Counted from the first letter of the stretch, positions 48,793 to 59,600 are shown. The stretch: DNA of 64,000 bases from Anaerobacillus sp. CMMVII (GCF_025377685.1 NZ_JACEHK010000001.1:550885-614884), one strand, 5' to 3'. The notes: a model not told the origin generated them from the sequence alone. Numbers and translations: made by a program.

Positions 48793-50383
48793 ATGTTAAG
48801 AATAAGTAATATTAAGCTTCGAGCCGATTTTGACCCAAGTAAGGAACAGGAACTTTTAGTAAAGAAAATCCAGAAAGTACTAAAGGTCAAACAGGACAAA
48901 ATATTGTCTTTTAGTATATCTAAGAAGTCGATCGACGCAAGGGAAAAACATAATGTCCAGCTTGTGTATTCTGTTGATGTTGAAGTCAAAAATGAGAAAT
49001 TGTATTTAGGAATTAATAATGTATCTTCCTTTGAGCCATTAGAATATGTGATCAAGAAAACTAAAAAAATCACCCGTCCTGTAGTAGTTGGCAGTGGTCC
49101 TGCTGGGCTTTTCTGTGCCCTAGTATTAGCAGAACATGGGTTAAACCCAATTGTTGTAGAGCAGGGAATGGACGTCGATAAAAGGAAAGTTGCTGTTGAG
49201 AGGTTTTGGAAATACGGAGAACTTGACACAAATTCTAATGTTCAATTTGGAGAAGGTGGGGCAGGAACATTTTCCGATGGTAAATTAACAACAGGCATAA
49301 AAAATACTAGAATTCCGAAAGTGTTTAATGAATTAATAGAAGCTGGTGCTCCAGCAGAAATCGCCTACCTATCAAAACCTCATATTGGAACTGACATTTT
49401 GATAACGGTTTGTAGGAATATTCGAAAAAAAAATCGAACGACTAGGTGGAGAAGTGCGTTTCGAAACAAAAATGAAGGAACTTATTATTGAAAATGGTGC
49501 AGTTAGAGGCGTGCTACTAGAACAACAAGGAAAAACAGAGTCAATTGAAACTGATGCAGTGGTACTCGCGATCGGCCATAGTGCCAGGGATACATTTTAT
49601 ATGTTAAAGGATTTAGGTGTAGACATGATACCGAAGCCTTTTGCAGTAGGTGTCCGTATTGAACATCTCCAAAAATCCATTGATGAACAGCAATTCGGTT
49701 CTTTTGCCAGTAGTCCCCTACTTGGCGCATCTGAATATAAGTTGAACGCACATCTTGCTAATGGAAGAGGTGCTTACACGTTTTGTATGTGTCCTGGAGG
49801 TCATGTTGTTGCTGCTGCATCAGAAAAAAATACAGTCGTTACAAATGGTATGAGCTATAGTGCAAGAAGTGGTGAAAATGCTAACAGTGCATTGCTTGTT
49901 TCTGTCTCACCAAATGATTTTAATGGAGACATTTTGGGGGCTATTGAATTTCAAAGAAAACTAGAACGAAAAGCCTTTGAAGTTGGTGGCAGAAATTATT
50001 ACGCACCAGTCCAACTGGTTGGAGACTTCTTAGCAGATAAACCTAGTAAACAACTCGGGCGTGTTATCCCAACTTATACCCCAGGTGTCACACCTACGGA
50101 TTTAAGAGAATGTCTTGATGAATTTATCGTTGATAGTTTAAAAGATGGCTTACGAGCAATGGATAAAAAACTTGCGGGCTTTATCAAACACGATGCTGTT
50201 TTATCAGCTGTAGAAAGCCGAAGTTCATCACCAGTTACAATTAGGCGAAATCCGCTGACATTTGAGTCAAACATCAAAGGGTTATACCCTTGTGGTGAAG
50301 GGGCAGGTTATGCTGGAGGAATCACGTCTAGTGCTGTTGACGGCATTAAATGTGCAGAAGCGTTAATGGAGATTGAAGTTTAG
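48793..50383 (+). pseudogene. NAD(P)/FAD-dependent oxidoreductase (uncharacterised FAD-dependent dehydrogenase family), one frameshift
   Basis: The joined product has about 530 residues. It opens with a ferredoxin-like domain (LRISNIKLRADFDPSKEQEL), then the FAD loop VVGSGPAGLFCALVLAE (about 98-114), VQFGEGGAGTFSDGKLTT, and the late GLYPCGEGAGYAGGITSSA. This pattern is of the large uncharacterised FAD-dependent family (COG2509). The break is the A9 run near 49430: with eight A it reads IRKKIERLGGEVRFETKMKE. This is the only case in the window needing removal of a base. ATG 48793 follows TAAGGATGG. Confidence 0.8.
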
Positions 50384-50388
50384 ATCTC

Positions 50389-50476
50389 GTCACAATGTAA
50401 AACTGAAAAATAGTATGTTTCACAGGCATTGTCGATAATAAATCATGAAACGTCTGTGAAACAGAAACTTCGGGGG
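50389..50476 (+). repeat. Dispersed repeat family B, copy 3
   Basis: GTCACAATG start, then TATGTTTCACAGGCATTGTC, and TCTGTGAAACAGAAACTTCG near the end. It lies directly behind the FAD oxidoreductase and ahead of the DUF4256 gene. Confidence 0.6.
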
Positions 50477-50500
50477 AAAACCTTTTAGGAGGAAACCAAT

Positions 50501-51058
50501 TTGAATAAGGAATTGTCACAAGAACAACGTGAAGTACTACTCGGAACCTTAAAAGTTCGTTTTGAGAAAAACATGAACCGCCATAAAGATCTTGAATGGG
50601 ATAAAGTACAAGCTAAGATCGAAACTAATCCTGAAAAACTGTGGTCCCTCAATGAAATGGAAGGAACTGGCGGTGAACCTGATGTAGTTGACCATGATAA
50701 TAAGACGGGCGAATACATTTTTTATGATTGTTCAGCGGAAAGTCCTAAAGGTCGTAGAAGTGTTTGTTACGACCATGAAGCACTAGAATCAAGGAAAAAG
50801 CACAAGCCAGAAAATAACGCTATCGATATGGCAACTGCCATGGGCATTGAACTTTTAACGGAGGAACAATACCGAAAGCTGCAGGAACTTGGAAGTTTTG
50901 ATATGAAAACGTCGAGCTGGGTGCAAACACCTGCAAATATTAGAAAACTCGGCGGAGCCATCTTTTGTGATCGTCGCTACGACACTGTCTTTGTATACCA
51001 CAATGGAGCAGAATCCTACTATGCTGCAAGAGGTTTCCGTGGCTCGCTAAGGGTATGA
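50501..51058 (+). CDS. DUF4256 protein
   Basis: A 185-residue soluble protein. MNKELSQEQREVLLGTLKVR, GGEPDVVDHDNKTGEYIFYD, CSAESPKGRRSVCYDHEALE and GGAIFCDRRYDTVFVYHNGA fit the DUF4256 family. No enzyme motif is obvious. TTG start behind TTAGGAGGAAACCAAT. It follows repeat B copy 3 and ends at a strong terminator. Confidence 0.78.
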   Translation: MNKELSQEQREVLLGTLKVRFEKNMNRHKDLEWDKVQAKIETNPEKLWSLNEMEGTGGEPDVVDHDNKTGEYIFYDCSAESPKGRRSVCYDHEALESRKKHKPENNAIDMATAMGIELLTEEQYRKLQELGSFDMKTSSWVQTPANIRKLGGAIFCDRRYDTVFVYHNGAESYYAARGFRGSLRV

Positions 51059-51125
51059 ATATTGCAGACACAGTGGCACTGCGAAGTGGAATTTACCCGG
51101 ATAAAATAAAAAATAGTCTAATATA

Positions 51126-51181
51126 ATAAGAAGCCAAAATAAGCATTTAAGTGAATGAAATAATGCATATTTTGGCTTCTT
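51126..51181 (+). terminator. Terminator after the DUF4256 gene
   Basis: AGAAGCCAAAATAAGCATTT and AATGCATATTTTGGCTTCT are complementary, followed by TTTG. Confidence 0.7.
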
Positions 51182-51269
51182 TGAGATTTATAGTTGTTTT
51201 ACTAACGCATCCTTTAGTTTAAGATAATTTTTCATGGCAACAATAAATTTAGAGATTTGGAGAAACCTT

Positions 51270-51338
51270 ATGGATATTCAAGAACAGCTCAATCAACATT
51301 TAAAAGAGATTGATAGACTAAAAAAAATATACTATTAA
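51270..51338 (+). CDS. Micro-ORF, 22 residues, paralogous to 40299..40370
   Basis: MDIQEQLNQHLKEIDRLKKI then YY and stop. It shares 16 of the first 19 residues with 40299..40370, and the two are close at DNA level including the upstream CCTTATGGATATTC. It lies 19 bp before the gene at 51358. Confidence 0.35.
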   Translation: MDIQEQLNQHLKEIDRLKKIYY

Positions 51339-51357
51339 AAAGTGAAAAGGGGATATA

Positions 51358-51636
51358 GTGGTGGCAAAGAAAAGAAATAATCAAGACTGGGTAGAGGCTA
51401 AAAAGATCTGTCGATTAAATGATTCAGATATACAAATGGCGAAGGAACTAGGGATGAAACCAAAGTCTTTAATTAAAAATATCCCTGTGCCTAATGAACA
51501 ATGGAAAGCACCTGTAAAACTATGGGTTCGTGAGTTATATGAAGAAAAGTTTGGAAGGATCCTAACCGCTACGTCATCTCTCAATAAAGAAAAAAACAAA
51601 AACGAGGAGTTTTACGATAAGGAGTTGCCGTTTTGA
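51358..51636 (+). CDS. Hypothetical protein next to the RQC-like gene
   Basis: A 92-residue basic protein, MVAKKRNNQDWVEAKKICRL, then NDSDIQMAKELGMKPKSLIK and VKLWVRELYEEKFGRI. The middle resembles a short helical DNA-binding region. GTG start behind AAAGGGGATATA. Its TGA overlaps the next ATG (TGATG), so translation is coupled to the RQC-like protein. No family is recognised. Confidence 0.6.
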   Translation: MVAKKRNNQDWVEAKKICRLNDSDIQMAKELGMKPKSLIKNIPVPNEQWKAPVKLWVRELYEEKFGRILTATSSLNKEKNKNEEFYDKELPF

Positions 51637-52369
51637 TGAAATCTAAGGTACCTAATGAAGAAATAAAAGTTATTTTAAGAGCAGCTGATGAAATTATTGC
51701 ACGAGGTGGAAGAACACTTCTCGCCAAAATATTAAAGGGTTCACGAGAAAAGAAAGTATTAGAGTTGGGCTTAGATAGTTGTCCTGTATATGGTTATTTT
51801 AAGTCAGAGAAGTTAGAAGAAATTATTCAAAAGATTGATTGGATGGTTGACTATGATTTCCTAGATATTGAGTATCATGGAAAACTACCAATGATCATTT
51901 TACAGAACGGGGCTGGCAGATTGAGTCCGATCAATATACGGATGAGCTTTTAAATCAATGGAGGCAATGGTTAAAACATGGGCAGCAAAGTCCAGATATG
52001 ACCTATTTAAAGGATCGGAATAGGGAGTTGATTCTATTACTTCTAGAGAAGATAAAATATTCAGGAGATCAATCGCTTATCCCTTATTTAAAATTATGGG
52101 AGAAAGTTGATTATAAGAAGGTAAGAGCTGAGATTTTAAAAACCATAGATGTATTGGAATACAAAAAGCCGGTGGATGTTCAGGCTGCACAGGATAGAAC
52201 AGAGTCTATCAATGAGGCTTTAAAGGGCTCAGCACCGCAAGATCTTCTTTTAAAATGCTGGGAATGTAGCAAGCGATTTACTTTTACAATAGCGGAGCAG
52301 AAATTTTATAAGCAGAAAGGTTTTGCATTACCGAAAAGATGTAAAAAATGCCGAAGCGATAGGGGGTGA
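51636..52369 (+). pseudogene. RQC-domain-like DNA-binding protein (RQC-minor type), one frameshift
   Basis: The joined frames give about 244 residues. The first part (ARGGRTLLAKILKGSREKKV...LDSCPVYGYFKSEKLEEIIQ, KIDWMVDYDFLDIEYHG) resembles the winged-helix RQC domain of RecQ helicases, but there is no helicase domain. A linker of helices follows, then a C-terminal zinc ribbon CWECSKRF...CKKC. The break is near 51915; adding one A gives LTERGWQIESDQYTDEL. Proteins of this kind probably bind structured DNA. The upstream gene overlaps it. Confidence 0.6.
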
Positions 52370-53007
52370 TTTCTTTTTAGTTTATTTGTAAGAATCTACA
52401 TACAGTAAAGGTTGTATCTTAATATTTATAGGTGATTGGTTTCACAAAACGTACCTGATTACGGAGGAGGTAGTTTAACATTAGTAGTGGGGAGGCTAGA
52501 TTATTATAAATTTTCTTAACGGATAGAAACGATAAGGTATTGTCAAAAAATGGGAATTAATTGACAAATGTAAGAATTCTATTAAACTATAAATAGTTGT
52601 ACCCTCAAACTCTTCTTTATTATGTTAGCTACTCTTCCAAGGCTTTATTTGCATTTTAATTTCTCCAATTTAAGACACATTATAATTCTTCTTTTCACTC
52701 GCAATAACGCTCACTAATTTTTAAAAATCTTTCCTGAATTCAAATGAAATATAAATGGAGATAATTCATTTATGGCGAAGTATGGAGTTTCTGAATACGG
52801 TTTATGATTCCGATTGAGGTCTATTAAAGGTCAGTGAAGGTAACGCCAAATTTTAATAGTAGAAGAAATTGAGGAAAGAACGGATTTCAAATTAATTAAG
52901 TCATTTACGCTACCTGAATAATTTTAAAGTTAGTCCACTAATTTTTTTACAATAGTTTATTGAGGGTCCTGTAAAAGACATGACCATTGGATAGGAGAAG
53001 GGATGCT
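52370..53007. other. Intergenic region without a gene
   Basis: About 640 bp of A/T-rich sequence. A TTGACA is seen at about 52559 but no well-spaced -10 box. No open frame with a ribosome site is seen on either strand. Confidence 0.3.
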
Positions 53008-53670
53008 ATGGGATTTGAAGAAGAATACCAGATCTTTATGAATGCTCACTTACAGACAAGAACCGGTGAATGTTTGCGGCGCTTAGAAGAGGGTCACAAA
53101 CATGCTGAAATGTTGTTTTTGAAAGAAGTGTGGTGGCCTTTATTTCACCATTTTCGGTATCTGTATCCAGAATATGAAGTCAATGATTTCAAGGATGGCG
53201 TAAGGTATTTGGATTTTGCTTATATCCGGCCCGCTATCCGAATTTGCTTTGAGATTGACGGATACGGCCCTCACTTAAAGAACATAAGCAGATGGCAATT
53301 TTCCGACAGCTTGGAACGTCAAAACCAGTTGGTGATTGACGGATGGACCGTGATACGCTTTTCTTATGACCAAGTTAAAGAGAAGCCTCGTCGATGCCAA
53401 CAAATTGTTCAGCAAGTGATTGGCCGATGGGTGGGGGATGAACTTGACCTGACCACCTTATCCTTAGTAGAAAAGGAAGTGCTGCGTCTAGCGATTCGAA
53501 AAGGAGAAGTCATATACCCTATAGAAGTCGAGAAGTATTTGAAGCTAAGTGGCAAGACGGTAAAAAAAGTTCTTTCTCAACTAGTCGATAAAAAGATGCT
53601 AATTCCCGCATCAGGGGTCGTGAGGGTCCGCTCTTATCGGCTGGGGGATCAGGTTAAGAACCCAATCTGA
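53008..53670 (+). CDS. Putative PD-(D/E)XK/Vsr-like endonuclease with a winged-helix tail
   Basis: A 220-residue protein. The first 150 residues contain RYLDFAYIRPAIRICFEIDG, YGPHLKN...RQNQLVIDGWTVIRFSYDQV, the arrangement of DUF559/Vsr-like nucleases (D...E-x-D/G, then R-Q-N--L---GW-V-RF). The last 60 residues (VEKYLKLSGKTVKKVLSQLVDKKMLIP) are a winged helix-turn-helix. ATG 53008 follows ATAGGAGAAGGG. The composition is G+C richer than its neighbours, suggesting transfer. An array of palindromes follows directly. Confidence 0.65.
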   Translation: MGFEEEYQIFMNAHLQTRTGECLRRLEEGHKHAEMLFLKEVWWPLFHHFRYLYPEYEVNDFKDGVRYLDFAYIRPAIRICFEIDGYGPHLKNISRWQFSDSLERQNQLVIDGWTVIRFSYDQVKEKPRRCQQIVQQVIGRWVGDELDLTTLSLVEKEVLRLAIRKGEVIYPIEVEKYLKLSGKTVKKVLSQLVDKKMLIPASGVVRVRSYRLGDQVKNPI

Positions 53671-53671
53671 T

Positions 53672-53863
53672 AAATAAACGGAGAAATTTCTCTTATTTAG
53701 TAATTAGCACTGAAAATAGCTTAAATAGACGGAGAAATTCCGCCTATTGATGCGAAAAACCTTAAATTGGGTAATTTTTCTTTGAATAACCGGAAAATCT
53801 CCCCTTATATCCCCCGGAACGAGCTCTATTCTGCATTTAACCGGAAAACCTCCGCTTATTTTA
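53672..53863. repeat. Array of four palindromic repeats behind the nuclease gene
   Basis: Four units of about 26 bp at 53672, 53722, 53784 and 53836 share the form AATAxxCGGAxAAxTTCCxCxTATT and are spaced 50-62 bp apart. Each is a near-palindrome, for example AATAGACGGAGAAATTCCGC. Spacers differ in sequence. This is not a CRISPR, since the units diverge and the number is small. Confidence 0.6.
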
Positions 53864-54090
53864 CTATTGCTAGTTACTCAATTATTGACAATACTTCTTA
53901 TTTAATGGAGGTGAGAGCAGAAGTGGTACATTCTTATGCCCGTAATCAACCTTTTTCAAGGTAGTTATGATGCATAGGCAAAGAGGTGGGAACCGAGTAC
54001 TATAGGTATTCGGGTTATTCACCTGTATGTGATAGCGGAGTGGGATAAAGATTATTGTCGTAAACCCTAAAATAAACATTAGCAAAGAAC

Positions 54091-54189
54091 AGTGACACCT
54101 CGAAAAATTTGTTCCGCAAGAATGTTTCACGGTCGTTGTCGATAATTCATCAAACATCTGTGAAACAAGAACTTCGGGGAGTCATAGTG
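54091..54189 (+). repeat. Dispersed repeat family B, copy 4
   Basis: Begins CAGTGACACCTCGAAAAATT and ends AACTTCGGGGAGTCATAGTG, with ATGTTTCACGGTCGTTGTCG in the centre. The ends are inverted repeats over about 15 bp. Confidence 0.65.
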
Positions 54190-54540
54190 AAACCTTAAGC
54201 CTTAAAATTTTGTCGAACCATTGATTATTGACAAGTTTAGCAGAACATGAAATTATGTATACAGATAGCCTCACATTGCCTCGTGCTTACTCACATTTAT
54301 TTAAACCTTCTTAACTTGAAATCCCTGAAAAGTAAAAACTACTAATGAATTAAACCCCTGTTTTGGAACCACTTCAAAATTGAACTTCGAGTTACCCTAC
54401 CTTAACACCCTTTTCTACTAAACTCTTTCTACCAAAACTGTTCAAAAAACCAATCAGCAAAGGAGTGTGAAATCGAATAACGAACCAACTAGGACTAGGT
54501 ATATTTTATGGTATTTAAATTATTTGAAGGAGGATTACTA

Positions 54541-54828
54541 ATGGGTCACGACATTTCAGGCTTTAATAAAGCAGGAGAAGAAATTGCTTATGCACGATTT
54601 AGCATGGGGAATTATAATGCCATTATACTGTACAGTTTACTAGATGCAGATGATTACTATGCAGGAGTTAGTGGATCAGGCAAGGGTTCTACTTTTTCAA
54701 CACAACAAATTGAAAAGGCTTTGAATTCATATCAACAGATATACAGTAATGGTAATTCTACCATGTCGGAAAATGATTCCTTAGATTGGGATCAAAAACA
54801 AATTCTAGATTTTTACTTAACTGTTTAG
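54541..54828 (+). CDS. Hypothetical protein, 95 residues
   Basis: MGHDISGFNKAGEEIAYARF, SMGNYNAIILYSLLDADDYY, AGVSGSGKGSTFSTQQIEKA and an acidic end. Soluble and helical, with a glycine/serine-rich SGSGKGS stretch that is not a true Walker motif. I recall similar MGHDISGY-type hypotheticals in Bacillaceae but know no function. ATG 54541 follows GAAGGAGGATTACTA. It stands alone after repeat B. Confidence 0.6.
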   Translation: MGHDISGFNKAGEEIAYARFSMGNYNAIILYSLLDADDYYAGVSGSGKGSTFSTQQIEKALNSYQQIYSNGNSTMSENDSLDWDQKQILDFYLTV

Positions 54829-55543
54829 CAACAGCACAAAGAGAAGGGAGTGTGGGAGTGTTTTTTGGCTAATTTTTTTTAAGAATGTTTGCTGAATTCT
54901 TCTACTTGTCTCAGTTCCCACTATAGTAGCAATTACTTCATATGTAACAAATTTGCATTCCTCTGCCCGCCAATCTATGGGTTTTTTAACTCCCTAAAAA
55001 TCACCAGTTAAACTTAGAAATACTATTAAACAGCTACTTTCATACCGACAAAACCATCCTTGTACTCTATTTAATATTACCCATTACCAAATATAGAAGT
55101 TCCATCCTTTGGCCTTTGTTAAGGTACTAAGATTTGGTTTTCATTAAAAAAGCATGGGGAAAGCATAGAAACGGTTCTTGTGGATTCTGTAGGAAGCAGC
55201 AGAACCGTTCCCACGCTTCTTTTGATATAATATAAAGAAAAACGGTGTCTCTCATTTACTTAGTAAAGCTATTCATTTAAAAATGAATGACAGAGTTATG
55301 GTTGATAAAAAATACGAAAAAATGTGTCAGTAACAATAGCAATCTTACTTATTCTACTATATATAGTTAAAATGCTCTTATGTATAAACTGGCACTTTTG
55401 TACCAGGTCGACTTGAACTAGGGAATTCTTACATGATCGGACACTAAAGTGAGTATTTCTAGAGATTTTTATACATTTGAAGAAAATTGAGCTAATAGAA
55501 TAATCATTATAGAAAATTATAAATGAACGGGAGGCGCATGTTA
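54829..55543. other. Intergenic region with repeat D copy 1
   Basis: No gene is supported on either strand. Repeat D occupies 55151-55218. The remainder is A/T rich. Confidence 0.35.
55151..55218 (+). repeat. Repeat D, copy 1
   Basis: GCATAGAAACGGTTCTTGTG, then GATTCTGTAGGAAGCAGCAG and AACCGTTCCCACGCT. AGAACGGTT/AACCGTTCT make it palindromic. A second copy is at 56417. Confidence 0.6.
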
Positions 55544-55804
55544 ATGAAATGGTCAGAAGTTCGTCAGCTTTTCCCAGAACGTTGTGTCTTAATAGAGGTA
55601 CTAAAATCAAAAACTATAGGTAGAGAAAGAGTGATTGATGAAATGTCAGTTATTGATCAATTTGAGAACGGCAATGCTGCATGGAAAGTGTATAAAAAAC
55701 TAAATGCTGAAAATCAAAGCCGTGAATTATATATCTTTCACACAAATAATGAGGAAATAAAAGTAATTGAGCAACCGTATATTGGAGTGCGAAGAAGAGT
55801 ATGA
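55544..55804 (+). CDS. Hypothetical partner of the aspartyl protease
   Basis: An 86-residue protein, MKWSEVRQLFPERCVLIEVL, KSKTIGRERVIDEMSVIDQF, then KVYKKLNAENQSRELYIFHT. It lacks a membrane segment. The stop overlaps the protease start (ATGA), so the pair is coupled. I recall this kind of protein beside small retropepsin-like proteins in Firmicutes, with no known role. ATG 55544 is preferred because GGGAGGC is nine bases away. Confidence 0.6.
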   Translation: MKWSEVRQLFPERCVLIEVLKSKTIGRERVIDEMSVIDQFENGNAAWKVYKKLNAENQSRELYIFHTNNEEIKVIEQPYIGVRRRV

Positions 55805-56183
55805 AATTTGAAATGGATGACTATTTGCCCCTAGTTTCTGCCCGGGTTGAATACATTGGAAGGAAAAAAACTTTTAGTAACGTCCTACTAGATACTGGGT
55901 GTTCTTCAACCATATTAGATACGGATTTATGTGAAGAAATCGGACTATTACTTGATTTAGAAAAAGCTACAACGAGAAAAATGTATGGAATTGGCGGCAC
56001 TGAAATCTGTATAGAACAAAAGTGAGCCATATGACAATTGATAAGTTCCAAATCAATGACTTTACTATACAGCTTGGTGATGTTAGAGAAATGCATGGTT
56101 TTGATGGGATCATAGGCAGCGATTTTTTTCTAGCAAATAGATTAATCATCGACTTTGTAAATATGGAAGTTCGAAAAAATTAA
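55801..56183 (+). pseudogene. Retropepsin-like aspartyl protease, one frameshift
   Basis: About 127 residues once joined. The single active-site motif is VLLDTGCSSTILDTD (DTG, about residues 30-44), and the flap/second region is FDGIIGSDFFLANRLIIDF, where the IIGSDF motif parallels the ILG-D-F of retroviral-type proteases. A single lobe implies a homodimer. The break is near 56020: adding an A gives EQKVSHMTIDKFQINDF. It overlaps the gene upstream. Its substrates are unknown. The pair sits between two copies of repeat D. Confidence 0.78.
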
Positions 56184-56222
56184 AAAGGCAACTAACCCTT
56201 ATGCGGAAGTTGCCTTTTCACG
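56184..56222 (+). terminator. Terminator after the protease gene
   Basis: AAAAAGGCAACT and AGTTGCCTTTT form a stem around the TATGCGG loop. Confidence 0.75.
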
Positions 56223-56416
56223 ATATGTAATCACAACTCCGACTTGATTAAACCTCTTTATTCATCTCCAATTCTCACACTCAACTGTGTCTTGCATCCT
56301 CTTGATTATATGTTTCCTATCTCAAATCAAATTATCTTTAACATGTTCATTCTTTAATCTATAAGGGGAAGTTTTCATAGAGTGCGCCTTTGATAGCATA
56401 ATTTATGAACTTGAAA

Positions 56417-56471
56417 TCATAGAAACGGTTCTTGTGATTTTGTAGGAAGCAGCAGAATCGTCCCCACGCTT
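56417..56471 (+). repeat. Repeat D, copy 2
   Basis: CATAGAAACGGTTCTTGTGA, TTTTGTAGGAAGCAGCAGAA and TCGTCCCCACGCT. It is in the same orientation as copy 1, on the other side of the protease pair. Confidence 0.6.
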
Positions 56472-56583
56472 TCAATGATGTTTAATTTGTATGGTATAAA
56501 CTTAGCTTTTTAATGGTGTAAATACTTATGTGAAAATTTACAATTAAATAATAAATTGAAAGGAGGCCATTTTTTAATCTTTT

Positions 56584-56597
56584 TGTAAGCGCTTTAT
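56584..56597. promoter_or_regulatory. cre-like site in front of the xylanase gene
   Basis: TGTAAGCGCTTTAT matches the cre core TGTAANCGNTTNCA except at the last two bases and is half palindromic (AAGCGCTT). Its position 38 bp ahead of the start would let CcpA repress xylanase when sugar is plentiful. Confidence 0.5.
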
Positions 56598-56634
56598 AAG
56601 GTCGTATCAAAATCCTTTATGGGGGAATGCACAA

Positions 56635-59600
56635 GTGAGAAGAAAGTTTAAAAAGTTTGTATCATTATTTCTTATTGCTCTTTTGTTAATCCCGTCAGGC
56701 TTAATTCCGCAGGCAGCAGAAGCGGGAGAACAGAAAGTGACGGAAACGGTCTATCACGAAACTTTTGAAAGCGGTTTAGGCGTTGCAACCCAAGCAGGTA
56801 ACGCAAGATTGGAACCGGTCTCCAACAAAGCTTTTGAAGGCAATGATAACGGTAAAGCTATTTATGTAAATGGGAGAACGAATAACTGGGACGGAGTTGA
56901 CATCCAATTCAGCGACGTCAACATGGAAAATGGAAAAACCTATACGATTACATTTACAGGTTTTGTAGATGAAAGTGTGAGTGTTCCTGTAGGCGCACAA
57001 GCATTACTTCAGAATGTAGACAGCTATAATGGTTTGTATGTACAAGCTGATATTGTTGCCGGACAAGTTTTTACATTAACCGGTAAATATACTGTTGATA
57101 CAAGCAAAGATAGAGCGCTACGCATTCAATCGAACGATGCCGGGAAAACCGTTCCGTTCTACATTGGAAATATCCTCATCACGACTGAAAAAACGACTGC
57201 ACCAGTAACCGATAAAGTAGTCTTTCATGAAACATTTGAAAGTGGTGTAGGTGTTGCGACACAAGCAGGTAACGCAAAATTGGAAGCGGTCTTAGATAAA
57301 GCCTTTGATGGTAATGATAACGGGAAAGCTATCTATGTCAGCGGGCGAACGAATAACTGGGACGGAGTTGACATTAAATTCAGCGACGTCAACATGGAAA
57401 ATGGAAAAACCTATACGATTACATTTAGAGGTTATGTAGATGAAGGCGTGAGTGTTCCTGTAGGCGCACAAGCATTACTTCAGAATGTAGATAGCTATAA
57501 TGGTTTGTATGTTCAAGCGGATTTTGTTGCCGGACAAGCCTTTACATTGACAGGTCAATATACGGTTGATACAAGCAAAGATAGAGCACTGCGCATTCAA
57601 ACGAACGATGCTGGAAAAGCGGTTCCTTTCTACATCGGAGATATCCTAATCACTGGGAAGGAAGCTACAGGCGGTGGAGAGCAGCCAGTACCAGCGGAAC
57701 CTAGACCACCTGCGAAAGAATTCACAACGATTACATTTGAAGATGGTACAACAGGTGGATTTGAACCTAGAGGTAGTACTGAGGTCCTGACTGTAACGGA
57801 TGAAGCGAACCATACTGATGGTGGTTCTTATGCTTTAAAAGTTGAAGACAGATCTCAAAATTGGAATGGTCCATCGCTACGTGTTGATCAATATATTGAA
57901 ATTGGTCAAGAATATCATATTTCCGCTTGGGTGAAATTAATCGAACCTTCAAGCTCACAGCTTCAGTTGTCCACACAAATTGGTAGTGGCGATAGCGCAA
58001 GCTACAATAACATTCAAGGGAAAACAATTAGTGCCCAAGACGGTTGGGTTAAATATGAAGGAACCTACCGTTATAACAGTGTTGGCAACGAATACGTAAC
58101 GATTTATGTAGAAAGCTCAAATAATAGTACGGCATCTTTCTATATTGATGATATTACTTTTGCGCCTACTGGTTCGGGACCGGTTGACATCGAAAAGAAT
58201 CTAACTCCAATCAAAGATGTATATGCAGACTATTTCTTAATTGGGAATGCAATCTCTTCTGCAGATATGGAAGGAGTTAGACTAGAGCTACTTAACAAGC
58301 ACCACAATCTTACTACAGCAGAAAATGCAATGAAACCAGGCTATAACTATAATGCTCAAGGGGAATTTGATGTTGCTGCTGCAGATCAGTTAGTTGAAAA
58401 AGTGATAGCAGAAGGGCTGCTTATGCATGGGCACGTCCTTGTATGGCACCAGCAATCACTTGATTCACAGCATACTGCTGCAGATGGAACTCCTTTAAGT
58501 CGTGAAGAAGCACTAAATAATTTAAGGACACACGTGAAAACGGTTGTCGAGCATTATGGTAATAAATATGATGGGGATAAACACATCATTTCTTGGGATG
58601 TTGTTAACGAAGCAATGAACGATAACCCACCAAACCCTTCAAATTGGAAAGGTGCATTACGTCAGTCTGGTTGGTACAGAGCGATCGGAACAGATTATGT
58701 AGAGCAAGCTTTCCTAGCAGCAAGAGAAGTACTAGATGAAAATGGCTGGGATATTAAGCTTTATTACAATGACTACAATGATGATAATCAAAACAAGGCA
58801 GAAGCTATTTATCAGATGGTAAAAGAAATCAATGAGAATTATGCAGTAGAGAATAATGGGAAACTACTAATCGATGGGATTGGTATGCAAGGACACTACA
58901 ATTTAAACACGAACCCGGAAAATGTAAGACTTTCTTTAGAAAAATTTATTTCCCTAGGTGTAGAGGTTGGTGTGACTGAGCTTGATATTACTGCTGGAAG
59001 CAACAACGTACAAACAGAAGAACAAGCAAATGCTCAAGCTTATTTATATGCACAATTATTTAAACTTTATAAAGAACACGCTGAACATATCTCTCGCGTA
59101 ACATTCTGGGGTTTAAATGACGCAACAAGCTGGAGAGCTGCTCAAAGTCCATTGTTGTTCGATAAGGACTTGCAAGCAAAACCAGCGTACTATGCTGTAA
59201 TTGATCCAGAAGGATTTATTGCAAATTATGAACAGGATGAGAAAGAGGCAAATCAAGGAACAGCTAAGTTCGGGACTCCTGTAATCGGTGGAGGAATAGA
59301 TGAAATTTGGCAAGATGCACCGACACTTTCAATTGACCGCTATCAGGCGGCATGGCAAGGAGCAAATGGTGTAGCTAAAGTTTTATGGGATTATGATAAC
59401 CTCTATGTTTTACTTCAGGTTAGTGACTCAGAACTTGATAAATCAAGTCCAAATCCATGGGAGCAAGATTCAATTGAAGTATTTGTGGATGAGAACAATG
59501 GTAAAACATCGTTCTATCAAGAGGATGATGGACAATATAGGGTGAATTTTGATAATGAAACTACCTTCAATCCAACTAGCATTGCCGCTGGTTTCGAATC

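Noticed and set aside
53672-53863. CRISPR array
   Set aside because: There are only four units, they diverge from each other and are palindromic, spacers vary in length, and no cas gene is in the window.
53767-53964. 65-codon plus-strand frame over the palindrome array
   Set aside because: It runs through non-coding palindromes and has no ribosome site.
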